From contig JAPOIC010000005.1 of assembly GCA_029979145.1 (NCBI GenBank), positions 1 through 21,968 of the forward strand: a stretch of DNA of 21,968 bases, given 5' to 3'. Source of the stretch: Opitutaceae bacterium (GTDB lineage Bacteria; Verrucomicrobiota; Verrucomicrobiia; Opitutales; Opitutaceae). Positions 1 to 7,964 of the stretch are shown here, one piece after another. The number at the start of each line of letters is the position of its first letter. Positions within the stretch are counted from its first letter, which is position 1. A program made the position numbers and the translations under genes. The notes under the pieces are model-generated. The model saw nothing but the letters and a program-made list of their open reading frames with translations, was not told the origin of the DNA and searched no databases.

Positions 1-266
1 CCGCTCAGGCCCGTGCCGGTGAGGTCAGTCACGACGGTCGGCGATGCCGACGAGTAGTCATCGCGCCAGTTGGCCGAGTCAGACGTTGCACGAGTGTAGG
101 GCGGGCGGCTGTCGGCCGGCAGGGTGATCGTGAATGAATACGAGTTGCCGGTGACAAAGCCGAGGACGTCGCTTTCGGGCGTCGCTTGAATGGTCACGGT
201 GACTTGGGCAAGAGCGGCCGGGCTGTGGATGAGCGCGAGCAGGAGGGCAAAGGTTTTGATCGTCAT
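1..266 (-). CDS. Secreted protein, N-terminal part only
   Basis: The gene begins at the ATG at 264-266 and runs off the left edge, so only about 88 residues are visible. The start MTIKTFALLLALIHSPAALAQ is a clear Sec signal peptide with a likely cut after ALA. The mature part (VTVTIQATPESDVLGF, then TGNSYSFTITLPADSRPP) is rich in Thr, Ser and Val and has the beta-sandwich look of exported proteins in Verrucomicrobiota, many of which end in a PEP-CTERM anchor. The C-terminus is outside the window, so that anchor cannot be checked. It lies 158 bp downstream of the zinc-type GTPase gene on the same strand. Function is unknown; export is the only safe inference. Confidence 0.6.
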   Translation of the reverse strand, partial: MTIKTFALLLALIHSPAALAQVTVTIQATPESDVLGFVTGNSYSFTITLPADSRPPYTRATSDSANWRDDYSSASPTVVTDLTGTGLS

Positions 267-388
267 GGCGGGCCGGGGTGGCGGCCCATGGCAAGAATGC
301 CCGGGACTGATGGAAACCGAGCGATTTGCCTTCCCTCGGGTAGGCGCGACCAACTGGAGCGCTTGGGCGCGAATCCCGCCTCAAGTGG

Positions 389-407
389 TTCGCCAAATTG
401 AGGCGAA
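389..407 (-). terminator. Small hairpin downstream of the zinc-type GTPase gene
   Basis: TTCGCC and GGCGAA form a perfect 6-bp stem around a 7-nt A/T-rich loop, 17 bp past the stop codon of the GTPase gene. No run of T follows on the minus strand, so this is a weak terminator candidate. It could equally be an operator for the secreted-protein gene downstream. Confidence 0.25.
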
Positions 408-424
408 ATCTACCGTTCGCTCGC

Positions 425-1819
425 TCAGGCCAGACAGGCTTTGAAGGCCTCGTTCAGCGCGGTGCGATCGAGGTTCTTGCCGATGAAGACGAGCGTGTTC
501 TGGCGCGGCGCACCGGCCTTCCACTCGCCCTCGAACTTAGCGTCAAAAAGCATGTGCACGCCCTGGAAAACGAGGCGCTTGTTGGTGCCCTTCACCGCGA
601 GCACGCCCTTCATGCGGTAGATGTCGCCGCCTTTCACGCGGAGCATTTCGCTAATCCAGTCGTTGAGGCGTTTGCCATCGAGGTCGCCGGGCGTGCTGAT
701 GCCGACGGAGGTCACGCTGCCGTTGTGCGTGTGCGCGGCGTGAAAGTCCTGTTGCCAGACCGGCTTTACGATTTCTCCCCCGGCGTAGATGTGCAGGGGG
801 TGTTCCCCGCAGGCCTCGAAGACAAGATAGTGCGCGTCGTGCTCGACCTTGAGCGGGAACTTGCCGTTGCCTTCGTTCAGCACGAGGCGGTTGAGCGTGC
901 CACCGGGCAGGACGGTGTCGCCCTCCTTGAGCATGGTTTCCCAGTCGCCAAAGACGGTGACGGCCGCGTCGCGCGACGTAGCGATGTCGACGTCCTCCAG
1001 CGACTTCACCGGCATGATCACGACATCGAGTTCGTTCTCATTGCCGTGGTGATGGTGGTCGTGGTTGCAGCCCTCGTGGCTGTGATCGTGGTCATGGTCG
1101 TCGTCATGGCCGATGACGAGTTCGTGCACGCCGGCCTTAAGGGGATAGGCGCCGGCCCATTCGAAGGGGTATTCCTGGTCGAGGAACTGCGGGTCGAGCT
1201 CGGTGGCGCGGGAGAGGTTGAAGCCGCCCACGTCGAGCACGCGGTCGAGGGGCAGGTCACAGTTCTGCGTGCGGTGGATCTTGGCCACGGCGTTGATGCC
1301 GCGGATGCGTTCCTCCAGCGCCGAGAGGTCGGCCGGGCTCACGAGGTCGGTCTTGTTGAGCAAGATGACGTCCGCGAAGGCGACCTGCTTCTGGGCCTCG
1401 TCCTCGTCGTCGAGGTGCTGGAGCACGTGCTTGGAGTCGACGACGGTTACAATCGCGTCGAGTCGGAAGCGGGTCTTCATTTCGTCGTCCGTGAAAAAGG
1501 TCTGCGCGACCGGCGCGGGGTTGGCCATGCCAGTGGTTTCGATGAGGATGGCGTCGAGCTTGTCCTTGCGCTTGAGCAGGCGGCCGAGGATGCGAATGAG
1601 GTCGCCGCGCACGGTGCAGCAAATGCACCCGTTGTTCATCTCGAAGATCTCCTCGTCGCTCTGGATCACCAGCTGGTTGTCCACGCCAACCTCGCCGAAC
1701 TCGTTTTCGATGACGGCGATCTTTTTGCCGTGTTGCTCGGTGAGGATGCGGTTGAGAAGGGTGGTCTTGCCGGCGCCGAGGAAGCCGGTGAGGACGGTGA
1801 CGGGGATGGCGGAGGACAT
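425..1819 (-). CDS. COG0523/CobW-family GTP-binding protein, probable zinc metallochaperone
   Basis: This 464-residue G3E P-loop GTPase has Walker A GFLGAGKT (12-19), the family metal-binding CxCC motif in NNGCICCTVRGDL (CICC at 65-68), Walker B-like ILIETTG (91-97) and the base-recognition NKTD (155-158). Residues 238-259 form a His/Asp-rich stretch typical of zinc or nickel chaperones. The CobW C-terminal domain occupies about 365-464 (RMKGVLAVKG, VFQGVHML, NTLVFIGKNLD). Family members deliver metal to client enzymes using GTP hydrolysis, and in many bacteria they belong to the Zur zinc-starvation response. Between the His-rich stretch and the C-terminal domain lies an extra segment of about 100 residues that I do not recognise. 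No AT-rich Zur-like palindrome was seen in the 122 bp upstream. The zinc assignment is inferred from the His-rich loop. Confidence 0.92.
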   Translation of the reverse strand: MSSAIPVTVLTGFLGAGKTTLLNRILTEQHGKKIAVIENEFGEVGVDNQLVIQSDEEIFEMNNGCICCTVRGDLIRILGRLLKRKDKLDAILIETTGMANPAPVAQTFFTDDEMKTRFRLDAIVTVVDSKHVLQHLDDEDEAQKQVAFADVILLNKTDLVSPADLSALEERIRGINAVAKIHRTQNCDLPLDRVLDVGGFNLSRATELDPQFLDQEYPFEWAGAYPLKAGVHELVIGHDDDHDHDHSHEGCNHDHHHHGNENELDVVIMPVKSLEDVDIATSRDAAVTVFGDWETMLKEGDTVLPGGTLNRLVLNEGNGKFPLKVEHDAHYLVFEACGEHPLHIYAGGEIVKPVWQQDFHAAHTHNGSVTSVGISTPGDLDGKRLNDWISEMLRVKGGDIYRMKGVLAVKGTNKRLVFQGVHMLFDAKFEGEWKAGAPRQNTLVFIGKNLDRTALNEAFKACLA

Positions 1820-1941
1820 GGGCGGAGCGGAAAAGAGTCAGCAAAACCTCCGGACGGGGCTTTGCAACCCGGGCGAACCTCCTTTTGGCAAGCTCCCGGT
1901 CGCCGGGCCACCACGCCGGCGCGCCGATGCGCGCGTGATGC

Positions 1942-2559
1942 TCAGAAGGGCACCGACCACTGCGGCCAGAGGCCGCCCAGCTTGCCCGCCTCCAGCAACT
2001 CGATCAGAATGATTGCCGCCAGGAACCAAAACACCTCGGTCAGCGTGCGATTGAACAGGCGGGCCGAGACCGTGAGGTCGCCTTGGTCGGAAATCCTGAT
2101 GAAGCGCGGCCAAAAGCGCGGGACGGCGGCCCGATAGGCGGCAAACGGTTCGCCGAAGAGCGCCGCGAGCCGGCGTTCCTCCGCGCGGATCACCGGGGCA
2201 TAGTAGGCGAGAAAGAACGCCGCGCTGCCGAGGCTCAACCAGATGTTCTGCACGGCGAGGCTCGCGCCGACCAACCCGACGAACGAAAACAGATACAGCG
2301 GGTTGCGCGTGAGGGCATAGGGCCCGTCGACACAGAGCTGGGCATTTTTGCGTCCCCCAATGTAGGCGTAGGCCCACAGGCGACCAAGGGCGGCGATGAT
2401 CAAAAACAGAAAACCGAGCAGCTCCATGGCGCTATACCACCCCGCGTCGAGGCCGATTGGCCGGAGAAAGATGGCGGCGCTCAACCAGACGGCGGCAAAA
2501 ATAAACGAAATAGGTTTCCGCCAACGTTCGTAGGCGCTGGTTTTAGACAGGGTGGACAT
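1942..2559 (-). CDS. Isoprenylcysteine carboxyl methyltransferase-like membrane protein
   Basis: This 205-residue protein starts at the ATG ending at 2559. Longer readings upstream run through the intergenic region and into rsmG antisense, so they were refused. Hydrophobic helices lie near 17-32, 44-62, 86-121 and 173-190. The segment DGPYALTRNPLYLFSFV (78-94), followed by EERRLAALFGEPFAAYRAAVPRFWP (127-151), matches the SAM-binding pattern of the ICMT/PEMT integral membrane methyltransferases (RNPxY, then Exx...G..Y..Y.....R..P). Bacterial members methylate lipids or small molecules, and the substrate is not predictable here. The gene is divergent from rsmG, with a perfect inverted repeat just upstream of its start that may be an operator. 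Confidence 0.82.
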   Translation of the reverse strand: MSTLSKTSAYERWRKPISFIFAAVWLSAAIFLRPIGLDAGWYSAMELLGFLFLIIAALGRLWAYAYIGGRKNAQLCVDGPYALTRNPLYLFSFVGLVGASLAVQNIWLSLGSAAFFLAYYAPVIRAEERRLAALFGEPFAAYRAAVPRFWPRFIRISDQGDLTVSARLFNRTLTEVFWFLAAIILIELLEAGKLGGLWPQWSVPF

Positions 2560-2567
2560 TAACCATT

Positions 2568-2581
2568 TAGACGTGCGTCTA
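2568..2581. promoter_or_regulatory. Perfect inverted repeat, candidate operator
   Basis: TAGACGTGCGTCTA consists of two 6-bp half-sites (TAGACG/CGTCTA) with a 2-bp spacer, 8 bp upstream of the ATG of the ICMT-like gene. The size and position suit a dimeric repressor such as a TetR- or MarR-type protein acting on that gene. No regulator gene is adjacent, so the binding protein is unknown. A role for rsmG is less likely because its start is 80 bp away. Confidence 0.4.
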
Positions 2582-2661
2582 GCGCGGTCGTTCGATGTCG
2601 AGAATTTTTCTCTTCGGGCGAATACGTTTGACCCCGCCTTGGGAGTAATAGCCTTCGGTCC

Positions 2662-3327
2662 GTGAATGCTCCTGCCCCCGGACCCGACCTGCCGCTGGTG
2701 CGGGGCTATTTTCCCGAAATCCCCGCGGCTGCTTTGACCCAGCTGGCTCGCCTGACAGCGGCGGTGCGGGCGTGGAATGACCGGCTGAATCTGGTTTCGC
2801 GCAAGGATGCGGAAAACCTGGAGGAGCATCATGTGCTGCACGCCCTGACCATGACCAAGGTCCTGCGGCCCGCCGTGGGGGCGAGCTTTGCGGACCTCGG
2901 CACCGGCGGAGGGTTTCCCGGGCTGGTGTTGGCGGTGGTGTATCCGGAATGTCGGTTCACCTTGGTCGATTCCGTGGCGAAGAAGATCGGCGCGGTCACG
3001 GCGATGGCGGGCGAATTGGGCTTGAAGAATGTCCGCGGCCTGCCGGTGCGGGCGGAGGCGATTCGGGAAAAATTCGACTACGTCACGGGCCGGGCGGTCA
3101 CGGCGCTGCCGGCATTTCTGGGCTGGGCGCGGCCGTTGTTGCGGCCCGGCACGGCCGGCGAGCCGGCGAACGGCGTGCTGTATTTCAAGGGCACGCTCTG
3201 GCGCGAGGAACTCGCGGGCAGTCCGTTGCAGCCGGCGGCGGTGTGGCCGCTGGACGCGTGGGTGAACCGACCGTTCTTTGCGGAGAAATTTCTCCTGCAT
3301 TTTCGTGCGCCGCTGGCCGGGCGCTGA
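2662..3327 (+). CDS. rsmG: 16S rRNA (guanine527-N7)-methyltransferase RsmG
   Basis: RsmG (GidB) transfers a methyl group from SAM to N7 of G527 of 16S rRNA in the 30S subunit. The 221-residue length is normal for the family. Motifs seen are LNLVSRKD (42-49), EEHHVLHAL (54-62), the SAM-binding FADLGTGGGFPG (76-87), LVDSVAKK (101-108), ELGLKNV (118-124) and FDYVTGRAV (138-146). The start is a GTG at 2662; the overlapping ATG at 2666 is out of frame. No good ribosome binding site is visible, as for most genes in this window. It stands alone, divergent from the ICMT-like gene and convergent with the damaged DUF5916 gene. The usual partner gene mnmG (gidA) is not next to it. Confidence 0.95.
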   Translation: MNAPAPGPDLPLVRGYFPEIPAAALTQLARLTAAVRAWNDRLNLVSRKDAENLEEHHVLHALTMTKVLRPAVGASFADLGTGGGFPGLVLAVVYPECRFTLVDSVAKKIGAVTAMAGELGLKNVRGLPVRAEAIREKFDYVTGRAVTALPAFLGWARPLLRPGTAGEPANGVLYFKGTLWREELAGSPLQPAAVWPLDAWVNRPFFAEKFLLHFRAPLAGR

Positions 3328-3364
3328 GGTCCGGCGGTGAGGAGCGTCGGAAGTGGAGAATTCA

Positions 3365-3401
3365 GAAGCCAAGAATTCGGACTTCCTGGTTTCTTGGCTT
3401 C
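3365..3401 (+). terminator. Long hairpin downstream of rsmG
   Basis: GAAGCCAAGAA and TTCTTGGCTTC form a perfect 11-bp stem with a 15-nt loop, 37 bp after the rsmG stop. A smaller hairpin (GGATT/AATCC, 3402-3415) follows directly. There is no proper T-run, so termination is plausible rather than certain. Because it lies between convergent genes it could serve both strands. Confidence 0.45.
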
Positions 3402-3449
3402 GGATTTATCAATCCGCCGATGAGGTTGGCGGGTGGCGATAATGTCAGG

Positions 3450-4541
3450 TTATCGCCCATCCGATAACGGTATTTCCGGAAATCGGGCCGTCCGCGGTAG
3501 GATGGCGGCATGAACCTTCGCGGTTGTGGCTACATTCCGGCGCTGGCGCTGACGGGCGCGGTGGCCGATGCGGCGTGAGAAAAACGGCAGTGGATCCTCC
3601 CGCAGGCCGGCGAAGGTGAAGAGCGAGGCGTCCTGGGTGAAGAACGAGCGCTTTTCGGGGAAGAACAGCGGAAAGCGCGTGAGGTTGACCTGGCGCTCGT
3701 CGACCTCGGCGTCAGCGAAGTCGGTGTCCAGCGTGAGCGTGGCGGCGAGCGAGGGGCGCACCTGCCAGAAGACGTCGAGGGCCGGGCGGAATTCCAGGTC
3801 CTTTTCGCCGGGCGAGGGATCGGTGCGCGAGCTGACACTGGCGGAGGGTTTGATTTCCAGACCGCGGCCTTGGTGCAGGCCGGTGAGCCCCTCGATTTCG
3901 CCGGCATCCGCCAGCGAGAAATGACTGCGGGCGCGGACGTGATTCGCCCAGCGCAGGTTCTCCTGTTTGCGGCGGATGGTGCGCACGACGTCGAAGCCCC
4001 AGGTCGAGTTGGCGGGATTGAAGGCGATGGATTTCGTTGGGATCGCAAACTCCGCGCTCCAACCGCCGGCGTCGATTGTGGCGTGACCGTGCCAGAGTCC
4101 GTCCCATTCGTCGTTGTCGCGTGATTTGTTTTCGATCAGGCCGTCGAGCCGGCTGCCGGCGGCGGTGAGGCCGAAATGGTAGCCGTCACTGTGCCGGTTG
4201 AAGGTGTCGATGACGATGCGCACGACGTCGTCGGACCCGTTGGCCAGGTCGTGCTGCATTGAAGTGGCGCGCACGCCGGCCGCGCCCGCCGAGTCGTGGC
4301 AGCGGATGGCGACGTAAAGATTGTCGCGGTCGAAGGTGACCCAGAACTCCGTGCGCTCCGTCGGGTCCGCGCCGTCGCCAGGGTAAACCTGCCGGAACGT
4401 ATCGTCGTGCGCGGCGTCCGCCCACGCCGCGTCGTTTAGCACGCCGTCAATGACGGGCGGCGAGTGGGTCGGCTTCACCGCGAGCGTGGCGGCAAAACCG
4501 GGCAGGGCCGCGAACAACAGGAGGGCAAGGGGGCGAAGCAT
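3450..4541 (-). pseudogene. Truncated DUF5916/CBM9-like outer-membrane protein gene
   Basis: The open frame gives 363 residues from the ATG ending at 4541. MLRPLALLLFAALPGFA is a signal peptide. Residues about 20-210 form a carbohydrate-binding family 9-like domain (PPVIDGVLNDAAW, LYVAIRCHD, WSAEFAIPTKSIAF). Residues about 225-326 carry the hallmark entry into the DUF5916 barrel (LTLDTDFADAEVDERQVN, FPLFFPEKRSFFTQ, PFFSRRIG). Family proteins are usually 700 or more residues with a large beta-barrel after this point. Here similarity stops at RRIG (about 3564), and 37 unrelated Arg-rich residues follow to a stop at 3450. A one-base frame change gives APVSASAGM and then an immediate stop, so a frameshift plus deletion is likely. 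A hairpin (GTTATC/GATAAC, 3449-3468) overlaps the stop. It lies 77 bp downstream of the cusA-like gene on the same strand. Confidence 0.72.
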
Positions 4542-4618
4542 GCAGGGGGGACGACGGTTCCTAAACTCGCCCTCGAAGCGAAGGTTACTGGATGAACGGC
4601 ATTTTTGCGGGAGGGGGA

Positions 4619-7600
4619 TCAACCCGTCACCGCAGATTCGGAGTTCTTGGCGGAGATTTTCCGTTCGCGCAGCCATGCAAAAATCACGGGCGTGACGATC
4701 AGGATGTGGAGGAGCGAGGAGATCATGCCGCCGAACACGGGAGCGGCGAGCGGGCGCATGACTTCGACGCCGGTGCGGTCGAGCCAGAAGATGGGCGTGA
4801 GCGAGGCCACCGTGGTGGCGACGGTCATGACCTTGGGCCGCAGGCGGAGGCGGGCGCCTTCCTTGATGGCGGTGATGAGCTCGGAACCCGTGAGGGATAG
4901 GGCGGGACCGCCGGGCCCGCCGTCATCCTCGGGCGGCGTGCCCAGCGGTCGCGCCCTACCTTTGGCCTGCGTTGCTTTGGCCACAGCCTCCTCCAAATAG
5001 ACGACCATGACGACGCCGGTTTGGATGGCTGTGCCGAATAGCGCGATGTAGCCGACCCAGACGGCCATGCTGAAGTGGTAGCCGAGGATCGCTTGGAGAA
5101 AGACGCCGCCGGTGAGGGCGAACGGCACGGCAAGCAGCACGTGCGCGGCTTCGCCCACCGATTTGAAGGTCATGATCAGCAGCACAAAAATGATGCCGAT
5201 CACGGCGGGGAAAACGTAAAGCAGCGTGCGTCGGGCGCGGAGCTGGTTCTCGTATTGGCCGGCGTATTCGATGGTCATGCCGGGATCGAGGGTGACCTCG
5301 CGGGCGAGGCGCGCCTTGATCTCGTCGACGAAGCCACCGAGGTCGCGACCGCTGACGTTGGCCTGCACGAAGACCCGCAGCCGGCCGTTCTCGCTGGCGA
5401 TCTCGCTCGGGCCGACGACGCGATGGATGTCCGCCACCTGGCTCAGGCGAATCTTTGCGCCGGAGGGCGTGTTGATTGGGAGATCGCCAAGGCGTTCGAT
5501 GTCGCCTCGGTCCACCTGTTCCAGCCGCACGGAAAGCGGCCAGCGTTCGCGGCCGCGCAGCGTGGTGCCGACGGTCATGCCGCCGATGCCGGTCTCGACG
5601 TAGCGGTAGACCTCGCGGACACTAAGGCCGTAACGAGCGAGCGCATCGCGGCGCACGGCGATTTGGAGGTAGGGTTTGCCCTGCACGCGCGAGGGCGCGA
5701 CGCCGGTGGCGCCGCGCACGGTGTTGATCACGCGCTCGATTTCGAAGGCCTTTTGCTGGAGCGCATCGAGATTGTCGCCGAAGAGCTTCACGCCGACCTG
5801 CGCGCGGATGCCGGTGCTCGTCATCAGGATGCGGTTCTCGATGGGCTGAAGGAAGCCTGGCACGTAGCCCGGCACCTCCATGAGCTTTGCGCTGAGGTCG
5901 GCGATGATTGATTCCTTGGTCGTGCCGGCCGGCCACTCCCGTTCCGGTTTCAGCATGATCGTGGTCTCAATCATCTCGACCGGCGCAGGATCGGTGGCGG
6001 TGTCGGCGCGTCCGAGTTTGCCGGCGACCGACGCGACGGTGGGGTGCTCGCTCATGACCCGGTCCTGCCAGGCCATGATGCGTTTCACTTCGGTCAGCGA
6101 GGTTGACGGCAGGAGCACGGGCATGAAGAGCAGGGAGCCCTCCTCCAACGTGGGCATGAACTCCGAGCCAAAACCACGCACGTGGCGCGCGACCGCGTCA
6201 GGGAGCCGATCGGTGACGACGCGGGGCAGGCCAAAGGCCGTGATGCTGGCGGCGGCGAGCAGGCCGGCGGCGAGGCCGAGCACGGTCTTGCGGTGATTAA
6301 GGGCCCAATTCAGCACGGGTTCGTAAACCTTGAGCAGGCCCTGCATGAGCCAGTTTTTGTCCTCGGGCTTGAAGGGTCCGCGCACGAGCAAGGTGCAGAA
6401 CACGGGCACGGCGGTGACCGCGAGCAGCACGGCGCCGACGAGGGCGAAAGTCTTGGTGAAGGCCAGCGGGTGGAAGAGCTTTCCTTCCTGGCCGGTCAGC
6501 AGGAACACGGGGACGAAGGCGAGGATGATGACCAGCATCGAGAAGAACATCGGCCGACCGACCTGGGTCGAGGCTCGCAGAGTGAGGTCAAAGATTTCCT
6601 TCGGCGTGAGTTGTAGGGCGGGATTTCCCGATCCCGCCTCGGGTTCGTGGTCGCCGGCGGGGTTCGGAGACCCCGGCCTACACCTCTTTTCGGCCAAGGC
6701 ACGTTCGCAGTGCCGGATGACGTTTTCGGTCATGACGATGCCGGCGTCGACCAGCACGCCGATGGAGATGGCGATACCGGTCAGCGACATGATGTGCGAC
6801 GGGATGCCGAACCGGTCCATCAGGATAAACGAGATCAGGATCGAGGCCGGCAGTGGCAGCGTGACGATCAGGATGCTGCGGAAGTGAAACAGGAAGAGGA
6901 TGTGCGCGAGCGTCACGAGGATGATCTCCTCGGTGAGCGCGTGCTGCAGGGTCTTGATCGCGCGGTCGATCAGGTCGCTCCGGTCGTAGAACGATTTCAC
7001 CGTGACGCCGGCGGGGAGTCCGGGGGCGAGCCGGGCGAGGCGCGCCTTTACGTCCTGGATGACGCGGTGGGCGTTCTCGCCGTAGCGCATGACCACGATG
7101 CCGCCGACGACCTCGCGGCCGTTGACGTCGAGCGCGCCGCGGCGGAAATCGCCGCCGACCTGGATCGTCGCCACGTCGCGCAGGAGCAATGGCGTGCCGC
7201 CGCGCGGGGCGACGACGATCGACTCGAGGTCGCCGGCACTTTCGATGAGGCCGATGCCGCGGACGACATACTCCGCGCCGTTTTCTTCGAGCGTGCGGCC
7301 CCCGACGTTGAGATTGCCCGCGGCGACGGCATCCATGACCTGACCGAGCGTAACGTCGTATTGCTGCAGCTTGAGCGCCGACCCCTCGACCTGCCACTGC
7401 CGGACAAAGCCGCCGACGCTTGCAACCTCGGCCACGCCAGGCACGGAGGCCAGTTCGTAGCGCAGGTAGGTGTCCTGCAGCGACCGGAGCGAGCCCAGAT
7501 CCTGCGTGCCGGAGGCGTCGTCGAGGTAGTATTGGTAAACCCAGCCCAGCCCCGTGGCGTCGGGCCCGAGCCGGGCGATGACGCCGTCGGGGAGCAGATC

Positions 7601-7954
7601 GCCGAGGGAGTTGAGCCGCTCCAGCACGCGGGTGCGGGCGAAGTAGGGATCGATCTTGTCCTCAAAGATGACGGTGAGGAACGAGAACCCGAACATCGAC
7701 GCCGCGCGCACGGTGCGCACCCCGGCGAGGCCCTGCAGCGAGACGCTCAGCGGGTAGGTGACTTGGTCTTCCACCTCCTGCGGGCTGCGGCCGGCCCAGT
7801 CGGCGTAGACGATGACTTGGTTCTCCGAGAGGTCCGGGATCGCGTCGATCGGCACGCGCTTGAGCGCGACCACGCCCCACGTGCAAATGGCGAGAAAGCC
7901 GGCGATGACGACGAATCGGTTTTGGAGCGACCAGTGGATGAGGCGGTTGATCAT
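4619..7954 (-). CDS. cusA: CusA-type heavy-metal efflux RND permease
   Basis: This 1111-residue inner-membrane proton-driven pump of the HME-RND family exports monovalent Cu/Ag or a related metal. The N-terminal helix MINRLIHWSLQNRF, VPIDAIPDLSENQV (34-47) and DATGLGWVYQYYL (132-144) are typical of CusA. The three methionines of the CusA metal site appear conserved: FMPVLLP (M611), PVEMIETTIMLKP (M661) and NRILMTSTG (M711). TM4 carries GVLVDAGIVMTEN (399-411) with its Asp and Glu. The protein is longer than usual because of two extra Pro/Gly-rich loops (425-448 and 999-1020), both encoded by palindromic repeats. It starts 10 bp after the cusB stop, with a GAGGA ribosome binding site overlapping that stop, so translation is probably coupled. 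No outer-membrane factor gene is present in the operon. Confidence 0.95.
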   Translation of the reverse strand: MINRLIHWSLQNRFVVIAGFLAICTWGVVALKRVPIDAIPDLSENQVIVYADWAGRSPQEVEDQVTYPLSVSLQGLAGVRTVRAASMFGFSFLTVIFEDKIDPYFARTRVLERLNSLGDLLPDGVIARLGPDATGLGWVYQYYLDDASGTQDLGSLRSLQDTYLRYELASVPGVAEVASVGGFVRQWQVEGSALKLQQYDVTLGQVMDAVAAGNLNVGGRTLEENGAEYVVRGIGLIESAGDLESIVVAPRGGTPLLLRDVATIQVGGDFRRGALDVNGREVVGGIVVMRYGENAHRVIQDVKARLARLAPGLPAGVTVKSFYDRSDLIDRAIKTLQHALTEEIILVTLAHILFLFHFRSILIVTLPLPASILISFILMDRFGIPSHIMSLTGIAISIGVLVDAGIVMTENVIRHCERALAEKRCRPGSPNPAGDHEPEAGSGNPALQLTPKEIFDLTLRASTQVGRPMFFSMLVIILAFVPVFLLTGQEGKLFHPLAFTKTFALVGAVLLAVTAVPVFCTLLVRGPFKPEDKNWLMQGLLKVYEPVLNWALNHRKTVLGLAAGLLAAASITAFGLPRVVTDRLPDAVARHVRGFGSEFMPTLEEGSLLFMPVLLPSTSLTEVKRIMAWQDRVMSEHPTVASVAGKLGRADTATDPAPVEMIETTIMLKPEREWPAGTTKESIIADLSAKLMEVPGYVPGFLQPIENRILMTSTGIRAQVGVKLFGDNLDALQQKAFEIERVINTVRGATGVAPSRVQGKPYLQIAVRRDALARYGLSVREVYRYVETGIGGMTVGTTLRGRERWPLSVRLEQVDRGDIERLGDLPINTPSGAKIRLSQVADIHRVVGPSEIASENGRLRVFVQANVSGRDLGGFVDEIKARLAREVTLDPGMTIEYAGQYENQLRARRTLLYVFPAVIGIIFVLLIMTFKSVGEAAHVLLAVPFALTGGVFLQAILGYHFSMAVWVGYIALFGTAIQTGVVMVVYLEEAVAKATQAKGRARPLGTPPEDDGGPGGPALSLTGSELITAIKEGARLRLRPKVMTVATTVASLTPIFWLDRTGVEVMRPLAAPVFGGMISSLLHILIVTPVIFAWLRERKISAKNSESAVTG
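4898..4958. repeat. Palindromic GTAGGGCGGG-family repeat inside cusA, in frame (copy A)
   Basis: The ends TAGGGCGGGACCGC (4898-4911) and GCGGTCGCGCCCTA (4945-4958) are inverted copies matching at 13 of 14 positions. Inner GGGCCCGCC and GGGCGGCG segments add further self-pairing, as in the other copies. It encodes roughly residues 999-1020 of the permease (a Pro/Gly/Arg-rich stretch) in the cytoplasmic loop after TM10. E. coli CusA has an unrelated loop there. The reading frame continues intact on both sides. Confidence 0.7.
6612..6682. repeat. Palindromic GTAGGGCGGG-family repeat inside cusA, in frame (copy B)
   Basis: It begins TGTAGGGCGGG and ends GGCCTACA. The last 27 bases match the last 27 bases of the intergenic copy at 21582-21659 at 23 positions, and the first 27 match at 21 positions without gaps. 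Each arm is itself nearly self-complementary. Translated on the minus strand it gives residues 425-448 (CRPGSPNPAGDHEPEAGSG, then NPALQ), which interrupt the loop between TM4 and TM5. Both flanks (IRHCERAL, and KEIFDLTLRASTQVGRPM) are ordinary CusA sequence. Confidence 0.85.
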
Positions 7955-7964
7955 GGCACGGTCC

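Noticed and set aside
95..105. TGTAGGGCGGG, identical to the end of the palindromic repeat family
   Set aside because: No CCCGCCCTACA partner occurs within 150 bp, and the bases encode plausible secreted-protein sequence; likely chance.
398..2137. Long plus-strand open frame of 579 codons
   Set aside because: It is antisense to the zinc-type GTPase gene, whose Walker, CxCC and NKTD motifs are unmistakable; long antisense frames are expected in GC-rich DNA.
4898..6682. The repeats considered as a CRISPR array
   Set aside because: Copies are single, far apart, divergent in their cores and palindromic; there is no regular spacer pattern and no cas gene.
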